Shown here one piece after another: positions 54,073-63,642 of a stretch of DNA of 64,000 bases. Position 1 is the stretch's first letter. Each line of letters opens with the position of its first letter. The notes under the pieces are model-generated. The model made no database searches, was not told where the DNA came from, and was given only the letters and a program-made list of their open reading frames with translations. The DNA lies in assembly GCF_032397745.1 (NCBI RefSeq), contig NZ_CP135921.1:2852001-2916000 (forward strand). The letters are read 5' to 3'. This DNA comes from Bradyrhizobium prioriisuperbiae (GTDB lineage Bacteria > Pseudomonadota > Alphaproteobacteria > Rhizobiales > Xanthobacteraceae). A program made the position numbers and the translations under genes.

Positions 54073-54639
54073 TCAGGCTTTCCCCAAAATATCCCGCCGC
54101 AACACCTCCCAGAACAGATCCTCGCCATTGGCGACGTTCTCGGTCCAGTGATCAGGGGCGTTGTCATCGGCCGCGTCGGTGATGAACTTGAAGGCGCGCC
54201 AGGGCACGTCATAACGCTTGCAGGTGTGGGCGATGGCGAACAGCTCCATGTCCACCACGTCGACTTTGTTGTCGGCCAGCCAGGGATCGGCTGACGTGAC
54301 GAAGCTGTCGCCGGTGCCGCAGATCGCGGTGCCGTAACCCGAGGCCAGCACGGTTGCATCGTCGCTCAAGGGCGTGACGCCGCGCGGCGCCAGCGGCATC
54401 GCCATCATGTCGCGCTGGACCACGTGGGAGATTTCCAAAAGGCCATGCAGGTCCGCGGAGATCTTGCCGCAGGTGCCATAGTTCACCACAAGTGCGGGCT
54501 TCGCTTTCAGAATTGCCGCCGTCATCGTGATGGCGGTGTTGATCTTGCCGACGCCGCCATAGACAACCTCGACCCCGTCGGGGGCGCGGGCCGCGTTCAG
54601 TTCGCTTTGCAACGCAGTCAGGACGAGAATTTTTGTCAT
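54073..54639 (-). CDS. Nucleoside phosphorylase-fold nucleosidase (MTA/SAH nucleosidase-like)
   Basis: 188 residues. N-terminus [19 protein letters not shown] and block [20 protein letters not shown] belong to the PNP/MtnN superfamily. The base/ribose site is [20 protein letters not shown] (Glu of MEL...). It should cleave a purine nucleoside such as S-adenosylhomocysteine or methylthioadenosine. It overlaps the dapE stop by 4 nt (ATGA), so translation is coupled. Confidence 0.85.
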   Translation of the reverse strand: MTKILVLTALQSELNAARAPDGVEVVYGGVGKINTAITMTAAILKAKPALVVNYGTCGKISADLHGLLEISHVVQRDMMAMPLAPRGVTPLSDDATVLASGYGTAICGTGDSFVTSADPWLADNKVDVVDMELFAIAHTCKRYDVPWRAFKFITDAADDNAPDHWTENVANGEDLFWEVLRRDILGKA

Positions 54640-55805
54640 GCGAAATACCGATCCAGCACGTTGCGATAAATCTTCGTCAGCCGCTCGAGATCGGCCACGG
54701 GGGTGCGCTCGTCGATCTGATGCATGGTCTGGCCCACCAGGCCGAATTCCAGCACCGGGCAGTAATGCGCGATGAAGCGGGCATCGGACGTGCCGCCGCC
54801 GGTGTTGAGATCGGGCTTGCGGCCGGTGACCTCTTCGATCGCGCCCACCACCATGTCGGTGAACGGGCCCGGCTTGGTGATGAACACGCCGGCATTCGAC
54901 GGTTCCCACACGATATGCGCCTTGATGCGGTTGCCGCAAGCCCTTGCCATCCGCGCCTCGACCAGGGCTTTCAGCGACTCCTCGGTGTGGCAGTCGTTGT
55001 AGCGGATGTTGAAGCGGGCCTTGGCCTGGGCGGGAATCACATTCCATGCCGGATTGCCGACATCGATGGTGACGAATTCCAGGTTGGAGGCCTGGAAATG
55101 CGCGCTGCCATGGTCCAGTGGCTCCGACGACAGCGCCGCCACCAGCGTGGCAATATCCGGCACCGGGTTGGCCGCGCGATGCGGGTAGGCGACATGGCCC
55201 TGCACGCCGTCGACGGTGAGGGTGCCGGACAGCGAGCCGCGGCGCCCCAGCTTGATGCAGTCGCCGAGCTCCTCGACATTGCTGGGCTCGCCCAGCACGC
55301 AGTGATCGAAAGTCTCGCCGCGCGCCGCGATCCATTGCAACAGCTTGGGGGTGCCGTTGATGGCGGGGCCTTCCTCGTCGCCGGTGATCAGGAACGAGAT
55401 CGATCCTTTTGAATCTTTCCCGGGCTTGCCGCCATTGTCGGCGAGATAGGCGAGGGTGGCTGCGACAGCGCAGGCGATCGCACCCTTCATGTCCACCGCG
55501 CCACGGCCATACAGCACGCCGTCCTTCACGTCGCCGGCAAAAGCGTCGTGCGACCACGCCGATGCGTCGCCCGCGGGTACCACATCGGTGTGGCCGGCGA
55601 AGGTGAGGTGCGGCCCTTCGTTGCCGATACGGGCATAAAGATTTTCGGTGTCCGGCCAGCCGGGTTCGCTGAAGGTCAGGCGATGGATCGCAAAGCCCGC
55701 GGCGCCGAGATAGCGTTCGAGCACGCCAAGCGCGCCGGCATCCAGCGGCGTCACCGAAGGGCAGCGCAGGAGATCGCGGGCGATAGACAGAGAATCTGTT
55801 GTCAT
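54636..55805 (-). CDS. dapE: Succinyl-diaminopimelate desuccinylase
   Basis: 389 residues. M20 metallopeptidase: His72 and Asp74 (GHTDVVP), Asp105 (GRGAVDMKG), and catalytic/metal Glu144-Glu145 (GDEEGP), with the C-terminal GGTSDARFI. It yields LL-diaminopimelate for lysine and peptidoglycan. Its start overlaps the DUF805 stop by 4 nt. dapD, the earlier enzyme, lies 4 kb away across an accessory insert. Confidence 0.96.
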   Translation of the reverse strand: MTTDSLSIARDLLRCPSVTPLDAGALGVLERYLGAAGFAIHRLTFSEPGWPDTENLYARIGNEGPHLTFAGHTDVVPAGDASAWSHDAFAGDVKDGVLYGRGAVDMKGAIACAVAATLAYLADNGGKPGKDSKGSISFLITGDEEGPAINGTPKLLQWIAARGETFDHCVLGEPSNVEELGDCIKLGRRGSLSGTLTVDGVQGHVAYPHRAANPVPDIATLVAALSSEPLDHGSAHFQASNLEFVTIDVGNPAWNVIPAQAKARFNIRYNDCHTEESLKALVEARMARACGNRIKAHIVWEPSNAGVFITKPGPFTDMVVGAIEEVTGRKPDLNTGGGTSDARFIAHYCPVLEFGLVGQTMHQIDERTPVADLERLTKIYRNVLDRYFA

Positions 55806-56308
55806 GATGATCGGGAACCTGTCGAGGAAGACGTGAGAGGATCGTCGCCGTAACGATTGGGGCCGACCGTGCCGCGCAGGCAGCCGAGTTCGACCACGCC
55901 CCAGGTGAACAGCAGCGCGGCGACGATCAGCAACGCGAAGCCCGACGATGCGCTGACGAGGCCGGTGCTGGCGCCGTACAAGAGCCCCGGCAGCGCCAGG
56001 AACGGAATGCCCCACCAGCCGGTCTTGTTGCGGTCATGCAGCCGCTTGGCGGCGACTGCGGTGATGGAGAAATACATGGTGAGGAACGTAAGCCCGCCGC
56101 CGACATAAAGCACGACCGCCGCGGCATCCGAGGTGCTGGTGACCAGCAGCAGTGCGGCGATGAAGCCGACCAGCACCGTCACCGCATACACCAGCACCGC
56201 AAGCCAGTAGCGCGAACGCGGCAGCCGTCCATTGGTGTTGAACAAGAACCACTGCCAGTCCACGTCGTCGTCTCCTTGAGGGGAAAGTGAATCCATTTGC
56301 GAAATCAT
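55802..56308 (-). CDS. DUF805 membrane protein
   Basis: 168 residues with four membrane helices, about 35-57, 64-84, 100-112 and 120-138. The DUF805 motifs are [17 protein letters not shown] at the start of helix 1 and [17 protein letters not shown] before helix 3. It overlaps dapE by 4 nt. Function unknown; often beside dapE in this lineage (from memory). Confidence 0.9.
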   Translation of the reverse strand: MISQMDSLSPQGDDDVDWQWFLFNTNGRLPRSRYWLAVLVYAVTVLVGFIAALLLVTSTSDAAAVVLYVGGGLTFLTMYFSITAVAAKRLHDRNKTGWWGIPFLALPGLLYGASTGLVSASSGFALLIVAALLFTWGVVELGCLRGTVGPNRYGDDPLTSSSTGSRSS

Positions 56309-56455
56309 GATGCCATTTTAGCGCGTCATGGCAGGGCTTGTCGCCCCCTTGTGTTATCATGATGGCACATGGCGATATGATCTTGTATTTTTGATCGATG
56401 TTTTCTGCGGCTCTTTCCCGGTCCAGCTTGCGACGCCGCTGGTGTCTGTGACAGT

Positions 56456-56533
56456 CTAGTGTGGCGTTTCCGAAATTCCCCTCACATCGCGGCTATATCA
56501 TCGAGGGAATTTCGGAAACATAAGCCACACTAG
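56456..56533. repeat. Family-D long palindrome, second core type
   Basis: CTAGTGTGGC...GCCACACTAG outer arms with inner GTTTCCGAAATTCCC and GGGAATTTCGGAAAC. It is a 78-nt foldback, the same size as the 9640 copy but with a different core. Confidence 0.8.
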
Positions 56534-56545
56534 AATCCAAAATTT

Positions 56546-56621
56546 CTAGTGTCCTGATCAAATTCGAAGTTCGCCCCGGAAGTGCGGCTAAGTGATGCGA
56601 ACTTCGAATTCGGGACACTAA
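56546..56621. repeat. Family-D long palindrome, EcoRI-core type, reversed
   Basis: CTAGTGTCCTGATCAAATTC at the left and GAATTCGGGACACTA at the right; arms AATTCGAAGTTCGC/GCGAACTTCGAATT. It is the reverse orientation of the 9550 element and again lies 12 nt from its partner palindrome. Confidence 0.8.
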
Positions 56622-56697
56622 CTGGATGACAAAAAACGCCGCCAAAAATGGCGGAGCTCCGCTCAATTGGGGCCACAGAAAAAAGGGAAACGTGCCC

Positions 56698-57261
56698 ATG
56701 AAGATTGCGTTGATGTCGGCTCTCGCCGGCCTGATCGCCCTGTCGCCCCTTGTCGCGGAGGCCCATGGTCCGTCCCGCAAGAAAGTCACAGAAACCATCG
56801 TGATCAATCAGCCGCCCGAGAAGGTCTGGGCGGCGGTCGGTCATTTCGATGACATGAGCTGGCTGCCGATCGTCACCAGCACGGTCGCCAAGGGCGGCAA
56901 CACGGTGGTCGATCCGGACGACGATGCCAAGAACCCGACGCGCCGCCTGACGCTGAAGGGCGGGGCGACGGTCGACGAGGTGCTTTACAAGTACCAGGGC
57001 GACAAGATGAGTTATTCCTATCGCATCGCTGCCGTCGACGTGAAGGTTTTGCCAGTGACGAACTATGCCTCGACCATTTCGGTGCTGCCTGCCGAGGGCG
57101 GCAAATCCACGGTGGAATGGCGCGCCGCCTTCTATCGCGGTTATCCCAACAACGATCCACCGCCCGAACTCAATGACGAGGCCGCCGTCAAGGCCGTGAC
57201 GGACCTCTATAGCCTTGGGCTCACGTCCCTGAAAACGAAACTCGAGGCCCTGAGCCAGTGA
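56698..57261 (+). CDS. MxaD-like SRPBCC-fold periplasmic protein
   Basis: 187 residues. Signal peptide (MSALAGLIALSPLVAEAHG), then a SRPBCC/START fold starting KVTETIVINQPPEKVWAAVG. The closing stretch VEWRAAFYRGYPNNDPPPEL, then NDEAAVKAVTDLYSLGL is characteristic of MxaD, which sits in methanol/PQQ-dehydrogenase clusters. No PQQ dehydrogenase or cytochrome gene is in the window. Its stop overlaps the next start (GTGA). Confidence 0.85.
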   Translation: MKIALMSALAGLIALSPLVAEAHGPSRKKVTETIVINQPPEKVWAAVGHFDDMSWLPIVTSTVAKGGNTVVDPDDDAKNPTRRLTLKGGATVDEVLYKYQGDKMSYSYRIAAVDVKVLPVTNYASTISVLPAEGGKSTVEWRAAFYRGYPNNDPPPELNDEAAVKAVTDLYSLGLTSLKTKLEALSQ

Positions 57262-58225
57262 GGGCTGGATTGAGTGGCGGCCGGTTGGCCGTCGCGTGCA
57301 TCGCGTTGCTGCGGGCGGGGCTGCTTCTCGTCTGCTTTGCTCGCCCGGTCTTCGCCGGTGAGGCGTTTGTCACCGACCAGCCGGGCGAGCAGGTGGTGAT
57401 TGTCGACACCGGCACCATGGCGAAGCTCGCCACCATTCCGGTCGATGGCGAGCCGGCGGGCATTGCCGTCTCCGCCGACGGCAAGCGCGCCTATGTGACG
57501 AGTCCCGAAGGCAAGATGCTGACGGTGCCAGCGTGCACAAGGTGCTGCGCCGGATCAAACTCGACGGCGGTCCGCTCGGTGTCGCCGTGCATCCCTCGGG
57601 ACATCCGGTCTATGTCGCCGACTGGTATTCGAAACGTCTGCTCGCGATCGATCCTGACGGTGAGGTGCCGCCGAGATCAGCTGATGTCGGCACCTCACCG
57701 TCCGGTGTTGCCGTTACGCCGGACGGTGCCTTCGTGCTCACCGCCGATCGCGACGACGATGCCGTCTCGGTGCTGGAGACCGCGACGCTCGCTCGTGTGG
57801 CCGTCATTCCGGTGGGTACACGCCCGTTCGGTGTCACCATCGATGCCGAGGGACGGCGGGCCTATACGGCCAATGTCGGGTCCAACAATGTCTCGATCAT
57901 CGATCTCGCCGCGCGAAAAGTCATCGGCACCGTCAAGGTCGGCCTGCGTCCCTATGCGGTGGCGCTGGTTCGCGGCAAGGCTTTCGTCACCAACCAGTAT
58001 GGCAGTTCGGTCTCGGTGTTCGACACCACGACGCTGCAGGTGCTGAAGGCCATCGACGTCGGTGATTATCCCGAAGGCATCGCGCCGAGCGCCGACGGCC
58101 AGCACGTCTTCGTCGCCTGCTGGTTCGCCGGCACGCTGAGCATGATCGATACCGAGACGCTCGCGGTGGTAAAGGATCTCAAGGTCGGCGACGGCCCACG
58201 CGCATTCGGGCAATTTGTGAGGTAG
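57258..58225 (+). pseudogene. YVTN-family beta-propeller gene broken by a frameshift
   Basis: A GTG start at 57258 opens a signal peptide (CIALLRAGLLLVCFARPVFA) and the first propeller repeats (AFVTDQPGEQVVIVDTGTMA). Near 57518-57532 the frame is lost; the remaining repeats continue in another frame to 58225 (VHKVLRRIKLDGGPLGVAVH to GDGPRAFGQFVR). Together the parts would make a normal periplasmic YVTN propeller of about 320 residues, of the kind found with PQQ enzymes. It is a true lesion or a base-call error at one site. Confidence 0.85.
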
Positions 58226-58296
58226 GATGCGAGACGCGCGTCCTTCAATGCAAGTGGAAGAGAAAGTTGTTTAGCGGCTCCCTCCCCCCTTGTGGG

Positions 58297-59495
58297 CAGG
58301 GGAATCGCATATGGCTTTGCGTCCCCTATTGCATTGGAAGGCAAGACGGATTCTGAACATGACTCCCGGATCACGGAGGGAGTCGGATGGAGCAGTTCAG
58401 GAGCAATTTTCGGCAACTGCCGGACCCGCGGGCGGAGAATGCAAGGCACGACCTGCTGGAAGTGTTGTTCATCGCGCTGGCGGCAACGTTGTGTGGGGCG
58501 GAGTCCTGCTCGGATATGGCGGACTTCGGCCAGTCCAAAGAGGGGCTGTTGCGGCTGTTCCTGCGTCTGGAGCATGGCATCCCGAGCCACGATACGTTCA
58601 GCCGGGTGTTCCGCCTGCTCAAGCCGCAGGCCTTCGAGAACGCATTCCGTCGTTTCATGGCCGCCTTTGCCAAGGCCAATGGGCTCAAGCTTTCTGGAGT
58701 GGTGGCAGTCGACGGCAAGGCTTTGCGCGGGGCCTACGAACGCGGTGGCAAGGCCACGCCGCTGCATCTGGTCAACGTCTTTGCGGTGGACGCCCGTATG
58801 GCTTTGGCCCAGCAGAAAGCACCCGGTCGCAACGAGACGGCGGGCGCTTTGGAAGTGCTCGAGCTTCTGTCCCTCGAAGGCTGCATCGTTACAGCCGACG
58901 CACTGCATTGCCACCGAGCCTTTGCGGCAGCGGTGCGCGAGCGTGGCGGCCACTATGTTCTGGCGATCAAGGCAAACCGCGGGCGTTTGTTCACCGCGGT
59001 TACGCAACAGTTTGCGCGATCGGGCAAGCGCAGCGTCGCCGAGCAGATCAACCAATCCACCCACGATCGGCGCGAAGCTCGGCGCGCGACCATCATGCGC
59101 AATACCAGCTTGGCCACCCTCTACGGCTTCCCGGGCGCGGCTGCGGTGGGCCGCGTCACATCGCGCAGGCGCTTGCGGGGTCGGCGGGCCGATGCCCCGG
59201 CCGTGCGATACTATTTGCTGTCCAAATACATCTCCCCCAAGCGGCTGCTGCACGTCACGCGCAGTCACTGGGGCATCGAGAACCAGCTTCATTGGGTCCT
59301 CGACGTCCATTTCGCCGAGGATGGCAATCGTGCGCGAAAAGACAACGCTCCCGAGAACCTCGCCATTCTGCGAAGGCTGGCCCTCAACATTCTGCGAACT
59401 CACCCGGATCGAGCTTCTCTGCGCCGCAAAATCAAGCGCGCCGGCTGGGACGATACCTTCCTCATGCAGATCCTCAGCCATATGCGATAGCCCTG
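58297..59495 (+). mobile_element. Complete ISAs1-type insertion sequence, 1199 bp
   Basis: Terminal inverted repeats: CAGGGGAATCGCATATGGCT at 58297-58316 and, on the other strand, CAGGGCTATCGCATATGGCT from 59495; 18 of 20 match. CCCTTGTGGG flanks both sides (58287-58296 and 59496-59505) as a perfect 10-bp target duplication. The element carries one intact transposase gene. The target is a palindromic CTCCC/GGGAG-rich repeat. Confidence 0.92.
58387..59490 (+). CDS. ISAs1-family transposase
   Basis: 367 residues, intact. DDE-fold: VVAVDGKALRGAYERGG (first Asp), IVTADALHCHR (second Asp) and the C-terminal SHWGIENQLHWVLDVHFAED with the Glu. The N-terminus (PDPRAENARHDLLEVLFIAL) and the block GIPSHDTFSRVFRLL are diagnostic for ISAs1/H-repeat transposases. 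The start is 70 nt inside the left inverted repeat. Confidence 0.95.
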   Translation: MEQFRSNFRQLPDPRAENARHDLLEVLFIALAATLCGAESCSDMADFGQSKEGLLRLFLRLEHGIPSHDTFSRVFRLLKPQAFENAFRRFMAAFAKANGLKLSGVVAVDGKALRGAYERGGKATPLHLVNVFAVDARMALAQQKAPGRNETAGALEVLELLSLEGCIVTADALHCHRAFAAAVRERGGHYVLAIKANRGRLFTAVTQQFARSGKRSVAEQINQSTHDRREARRATIMRNTSLATLYGFPGAAAVGRVTSRRRLRGRRADAPAVRYYLLSKYISPKRLLHVTRSHWGIENQLHWVLDVHFAEDGNRARKDNAPENLAILRRLALNILRTHPDRASLRRKIKRAGWDDTFLMQILSHMR

Positions 59496-59655
59496 CCCTT
59501 GTGGGGGAGGGCTGGGGAGGGGGGGTGCCCCACGCGACAACATCAGAGCTGCGCAAGACGCTCAACGTGAGACAGCCAATCCTTCACGCTGAGGATTTGC
59601 TGTGACCCCCCTCCCTAACCCTCCCCCACAAGGGGGGAGGGAACGACCCATTGCA
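59496..59655. repeat. Foldback of CCCTCCCC-type arms next to the IS
   Basis: CCCTTGTGGGGGAGGGCTGG (59496 on) is mirrored by CCCTCCCCCACAAGGGGGGA (near 59611-59635), with a 90-nt loop. The IS right end interrupts this repeat's left arm; the left portion is found just before the IS. Confidence 0.75.
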
Positions 59656-59705
59656 GGGCGGGCGCGCTGAAAGAAACGACGGCGCTCAATTGAGCCCGAG
59701 ATCCA

Positions 59706-60551
59706 TCAATCCCGCAGCAGCTCGTTGATGCTGGTCTTGGCGCGGGTCCGCTCGTCGACGCGCTTGACGATCACGGCGCAGCTCAGTGACGGGCCCGGCG
59801 CGCCGTTCTTCAGCGGCTTGCCCGGCAGCGAGCCCGGCACCACCACGGCATATTCGGGCACTTCGCCGATGAAGGTCTCGCCGGTTTCGCGATCGACGAT
59901 CTTGGTGGAGGCGCCGAGGAACACACCCATCGACAGCACAGCGCCCTTGCGCACGATCACGCCTTCGGCCACTTCCGAGCGCGCGCCGATGAAGCAGTCG
60001 TCCTCGATGATCACCGGGCCCGCCTGCAGCGGCTCCAGCACGCCACCGATGCCGACGCCGCCGGAGATATGCACGTTCTTGCCGATCTGGGCGCAGGAGC
60101 CGACGGTGGACCAGGTGTCGACCATGGTCGCTTCATCCACATAGGCGCCGAGATTGACGAACGACGGCATCAGCACGACGTTCCTGGCGATGAAGGCGGA
60201 GCGGCGCACGATGGCGCCGGGCACGGCGCGGAAACCCGCGGCGCGGAAACGGTTCTCACCCCAGCCCTCGAACTTGGACGGTACCTTGTCCCACCAGTTG
60301 GCGCCGCCGGGGCCGCCGGCGATCGGGCTCATGTCGTTGAGACGAAACGACAGAAGCACCGCCTTCTTCAGCCACTGGTTGACCTGCCATTTTCCATCCG
60401 CCAGGCGCTGCGCCACCCGGGCCTCGCCCTTGTCCAGCAGGTCCAGCGCATGGTCCACGGCCTCGCGCACCTCGCCCCTGGTCGCGGCATTGACGGTGTC
60501 ACGCGCGTCGAAAGCAGCATTGAGGGTGGTTTCAAGGGCGGTCAGGGACAT
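59706..60551 (-). CDS. dapD: Tetrahydrodipicolinate N-succinyltransferase
   Basis: 281 residues. A left-handed beta-helix of hexapeptide repeats spans about 105-235 ([40 protein letters not shown]). It makes N-succinyl-amino-ketopimelate in lysine/peptidoglycan synthesis, feeding the DapC and DapE steps. The IS insert lies downstream of its 3' end. Confidence 0.97.
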   Translation of the reverse strand: MSLTALETTLNAAFDARDTVNAATRGEVREAVDHALDLLDKGEARVAQRLADGKWQVNQWLKKAVLLSFRLNDMSPIAGGPGGANWWDKVPSKFEGWGENRFRAAGFRAVPGAIVRRSAFIARNVVLMPSFVNLGAYVDEATMVDTWSTVGSCAQIGKNVHISGGVGIGGVLEPLQAGPVIIEDDCFIGARSEVAEGVIVRKGAVLSMGVFLGASTKIVDRETGETFIGEVPEYAVVVPGSLPGKPLKNGAPGPSLSCAVIVKRVDERTRAKTSINELLRD

Positions 60552-60678
60552 GTCGGATTCCTTCGGGCAAACAGAGGTAATTCGAGGCTTTTGTCGGGAT
60601 TCGGGCGCTCGGAGTCAAGCCAAAGCCGTGGCGTTTTCACCTCTCCCCGCTTTGCGGGGCGAGGTTTAAGAGCGGCCT

Positions 60679-61374
60679 CTACCCCTTCGCCAACAACCCC
60701 TGCAAAAACCCGGTCAGATCATCCGTGACATGATCGACATGGCCGGCGTCGCGGCCTTCCAGTTCCCAGTCCTCGCGCACCACGTCCTTGACGCCGTCGG
60801 GCACCACCAGCACCGTGGTCATGCCGAGATCGTGCGGCACCACGAGGTTGCGCGCGAGGTCCTCGAACATCGCCGCCTTGGTGGGATCGACATTGTGCAG
60901 GTCGAGAAAGCGCCGGTAGGTCTGCGGCGACGGTTTCGGTTCCAGCTCTGCGGCAATGATGTCGAACACCGCTTCAAAATGATCGGCAATGCCGAGGCGC
61001 GCCAGCACATTGCTGGCGTGCTCGCACGAGCCGTTGGTGAGGATCAGCTTGCGGCCCGGCAGCCGTTCGATCGCAGCGCCCATCGCCGGATTGGGTTCGA
61101 GCGGTGAGTGATCGATCGCATGCACGTACTTGAGATAATCGTCGGCCCGCACGCCATGCTCGGTCATCATGCCGCGCATGGTGGTGCCGTAGCGGCGATA
61201 ATAATCCTTCTGGATCTTGAACGCCTCGTCCGGCGTGACCTTCAGATAGGTGGCGACGAAGTCCCCGATGCGGGCATCGACCTGCTGCCACAGATTGACG
61301 TGGTGGGGATACAACGTGTTGTCGAGATCGAACACCCAGGTTTCGATATGGGCGAAGTCGCGTTTGTCGGTCAT
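60679..61374 (-). CDS. HAD-family pyrimidine 5'-nucleotidase
   Basis: 231 residues. The HAD catalytic motif is FDLDNTLYPH (from 15). Motif II LTNGS is near 112, and motif III/IV KPSPQTY and MFEDLARN follow. SDT1-like subgroup, which dephosphorylates pyrimidine or NMN-type nucleotides. It lies between dapD and the DUF1036 gene, in the common Nitrobacteraceae order. Confidence 0.9.
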   Translation of the reverse strand: MTDKRDFAHIETWVFDLDNTLYPHHVNLWQQVDARIGDFVATYLKVTPDEAFKIQKDYYRRYGTTMRGMMTEHGVRADDYLKYVHAIDHSPLEPNPAMGAAIERLPGRKLILTNGSCEHASNVLARLGIADHFEAVFDIIAAELEPKPSPQTYRRFLDLHNVDPTKAAMFEDLARNLVVPHDLGMTTVLVVPDGVKDVVREDWELEGRDAGHVDHVTDDLTGFLQGLLAKG

Positions 61375-61380
61375 CGTACG

Positions 61381-61510
61381 TTATCCGTCATCCTGAGGTG
61401 CGAGCCTTGCGGTGCGCTTGCACCGCTGGGCGAGCCTCGAAGGATGGCCGGCCCGGGCCGTCGCCCTTCGAGGGCCGTGCTGCGCACGACCACCTCAGGG
61501 TGACGGATAA
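61381..61510. repeat. Long foldback with family-C-like arms
   Basis: TTATCCGTCATCCTGAGGTG at 61381 is mirrored by CACCTCAGGGTGACGGATAA ending 61510 (about 19 of 20 pairs). The interior is a hairpin of GC-rich sequence. Confidence 0.75.
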
Positions 61511-61542
61511 CTGAAACAGTTCTCGCATGCCCAGCCTTTGCC

Positions 61543-62517
61543 TCACGGCATCCCGAACCGCAAGGTCCTGCCGGCACTGGCGTCGATGGTGGCGAAGCCC
61601 TGGGGGGCGAGGCCGCGCGAGGCGCAGTCGTTCTGCTCGTTGATCTCGAACTTGGTTTCCCGCGTGCACAGCAAAGTCGGGCCACCCCAGTTCAACGGTT
61701 TGGTGTTGAGGCGGATCGCCTTGCCGTCGGCGTCGACGGCTTCCGCGAAACTGAACACGCGTTTGGGCTGGCCGGCCATGTCCGGATGCAGGCATTTGCC
61801 GGGCTCGATGCGATACCAGCCACGGCTCACCACCGTCTTGCCGTCATCGATCGCGATCGCGGCCATCACCTGATGCGGCGTGTCGTTGCACCAGGTCAGC
61901 CCGGTGGCCGAGGGCGACTGCACCTTGGCGATCATGGTGGTGAAGAAATCCGGCGCCTGCGGGGCGTCCGCAGCGAGCCCCTGGCTCCTGAGGAATGCGC
62001 TCAGCGCGGTCTGGGTCTTGCGGCCGTCGACACCGTCGATCGGGGCGGCATCATACCCCGCGATCACCAAGAGCCGCTGGATCGCGGCCAGGCGCGCCTG
62101 CTCGTCGTCGTATTCGCTGTCCTCGGCGAGGTAGGCCACCTGCACGCCGTCGTCGGTTTGGGTCGGCTTGATCTCGGTGAACGGCACCGGCGTCTGGCCG
62201 CTGCGGCACTGCCGCGCCGCCGCGATGGTGAAATTGTCCTTGGCTACACACAGCGGATCGCTGCCGTTCTGCGGCACGGGAGACGCGCCATACACCGGCA
62301 GCGCACGGGCATGCAGCAACACGCGGTCGGCGGTCAGCGCGCCCTGCAACACCACGCGGCACTGCGCCGGATCGATCCGGAACCAGCCCCGCGTCGCGGT
62401 GGTGCCCTTGTCCTCCAGCCCGATCGCGGCCTCGACCACGTAACTCATGCGGTTGCAGAGTTTGAGATCGGCGCGGGCAGGGGTGGCGACGATTAGCGCG
62501 GCGAGAAAGATTAGCAA
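61543..62517 (-). CDS. DUF1036-PGBD-DUF1036 periplasmic protein
   Basis: About 324 residues from a TTG at 62517. Short export segment (MLIFLAALIVATPARAD) then DUF1036 (LKLCNRMSYVVEAAIGLEDK; WFRIDPAQC), a peptidoglycan-binding-like repeat (AAIQRLLVIAGYDAAPIDGV, then GRKTQTALSAFLRS), and a second DUF1036 (LTWCNDTPHQVMAAIAIDDG; WYRIEPGKC). The two DUF1036 halves look like a duplication around the PGBD. A longer reading from a GTG at 62667 overlaps the argB stop (GTGA) but its first 40 residues are translated repeat DNA, so I do not use it. Confidence 0.8.
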   Translation of the reverse strand: MLIFLAALIVATPARADLKLCNRMSYVVEAAIGLEDKGTTATRGWFRIDPAQCRVVLQGALTADRVLLHARALPVYGASPVPQNGSDPLCVAKDNFTIAAARQCRSGQTPVPFTEIKPTQTDDGVQVAYLAEDSEYDDEQARLAAIQRLLVIAGYDAAPIDGVDGRKTQTALSAFLRSQGLAADAPQAPDFFTTMIAKVQSPSATGLTWCNDTPHQVMAAIAIDDGKTVVSRGWYRIEPGKCLHPDMAGQPKRVFSFAEAVDADGKAIRLNTKPLNWGGPTLLCTRETKFEINEQNDCASRGLAPQGFATIDASAGRTLRFGMP

Positions 62518-62543
62518 TGTAGAGACGAGCGCACCCCACCCAC

Positions 62544-62640
62544 CACTGTCATCACCGGGCTTGTCCCGGTGATCCCGCTTAGGGACGCAGTGCCCTCCTT
62601 GTCGGGGTTGCCGGGACAAGCCCGGCAACGACAAAGGAGG
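62544..62640. repeat. Family-A composite repeat, inverse of the 38640 copy
   Basis: TCATCACCGGGCTTGTCCCG, GGGACGCAGTGCC and GTTGCCGGGACAAGCCCGGC (from 62597) are in reverse order and orientation to those at 38640-38724. It lies between the DUF1036 gene and argB. Confidence 0.8.
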
Positions 62641-62663
62641 GGCAGTGCATGGGAGCGCCACAC

Positions 62664-63554
62664 TCACTTGTGGATCAGCGTTCCGATGCCGTGGTTGGTG
62701 AACAATTCCAGCAGTACCGCATGCGGGGTCTTGCCGTCGATGATGACCACGCCTTCGACGCCCTGTTCCAGGGAGTAGATGCAGGTCTCGACCTTCGGGA
62801 TCATGCCGCCGGAAATGGTGCCGTCGGCAATCAGCTTGCGGGCGTCCTTGATCGAGAGGTCCGGGATCAGCTTCTTCGACTTGTCCAGCACGCCGGGCAC
62901 GTCGGTCAACAGCAGCAGGCGCTTGGCCTTCAGCGCACCGGCCACGGCACCGGCAAAGGTGTCGGCGTTGACGTTGAAGGTCTGGCCGCTCTTGCTCGAC
63001 GCCAGCGGCGCCAGCACCGGGATCAGCTCATAACCGATCAACTGGTTCAGCAGCGTGAGGTCGACCTTCTCCGGTTCGCCGACAAAGCCGAGATCCACCA
63101 CCTTCTCGATGTGGGAATCCGGATCGACCATGGTGCGGGTGGCCTTGGTGGCCATCACCATGTTGCCGTCCTTGCCGCACAGGCCGACGGCCTTGCCGCC
63201 GGCCTCGTTGATGTGGCTGACGATCTGCTTGTTGATCGAACCGGCCAGCACCATCTCGACAATCTCGATGGTGGCCGCATCGGTGATGCGCAGGCCGGCT
63301 GCGAACTCCGACACGATGCCGAGCCGCTTCAGCATCGCCGCGATCTGCGGGCCGCCGCCGTGCACCACGACGGGATTGATGGCGGTCTGCTCCAGCAGCA
63401 CGATGTCGCGGGCGAATTGCTTGGCGAGCTCTTCCTCGCCCATGGCATGGCCGCCATATTTGATGACGATGGTTTCTTCGTCATACTGCTGCATGTGCGG
63501 CAGTGCTTCGGAGAGGATGCGGGCCTGGTCGAGCGGGGAAATGGCGTCCGTCAT
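62664..63554 (-). CDS. argB: Acetylglutamate kinase
   Basis: 296 residues from the ATG at 63554. Amino-acid kinase fold: [11 protein letters not shown] and [10 protein letters not shown] in the N-terminal half, then [16 protein letters not shown] and the C-terminal [20 protein letters not shown]. It carries out the second step of arginine synthesis and is likely arginine-feedback-controlled. The start fits the family; in-frame residues upstream are not homologous. Confidence 0.96.
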   Translation of the reverse strand: MTDAISPLDQARILSEALPHMQQYDEETIVIKYGGHAMGEEELAKQFARDIVLLEQTAINPVVVHGGGPQIAAMLKRLGIVSEFAAGLRITDAATIEIVEMVLAGSINKQIVSHINEAGGKAVGLCGKDGNMVMATKATRTMVDPDSHIEKVVDLGFVGEPEKVDLTLLNQLIGYELIPVLAPLASSKSGQTFNVNADTFAGAVAGALKAKRLLLLTDVPGVLDKSKKLIPDLSIKDARKLIADGTISGGMIPKVETCIYSLEQGVEGVVIIDGKTPHAVLLELFTNHGIGTLIHK

Positions 63555-63642
63555 GAGGCGGGTCTCGTTTGGTGGCAAGTCTGTTGTTGGCAAGTGCCGC
63601 GTTCTAGCGCGGATCGCGCGGGACGGGTACCCACTTTTGAGC

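Larger units (their letters stand above)
56309..56697. other. Intergenic region containing two long palindromes
   Basis: No gene. Two family-D palindromes (listed separately) fill 56456-56621; the rest is AT-richer spacer upstream of the MxaD-like gene. Confidence 0.7.

Noticed and set aside
56546..56621. Family-D palindrome as a rho-independent terminator
   Set aside because: The stems are long enough but no U-run follows and the same element recurs far from gene ends, so repeat identity explains it better.
57258..58046. Reading the first YVTN frame to its own stop as a complete protein
   Set aside because: After about residue 91 the translation turns to Arg/Ser/Pro-rich shadow (SRSACVPMRWRWFAARLSSP), while the propeller repeats continue in another frame, so a frameshift fits better.
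58066..59565. 499-codon reverse frame across the IS and YVTN end
   Set aside because: Runs antisense through the transposase and inverted repeats; not compatible with the clear forward transposase.
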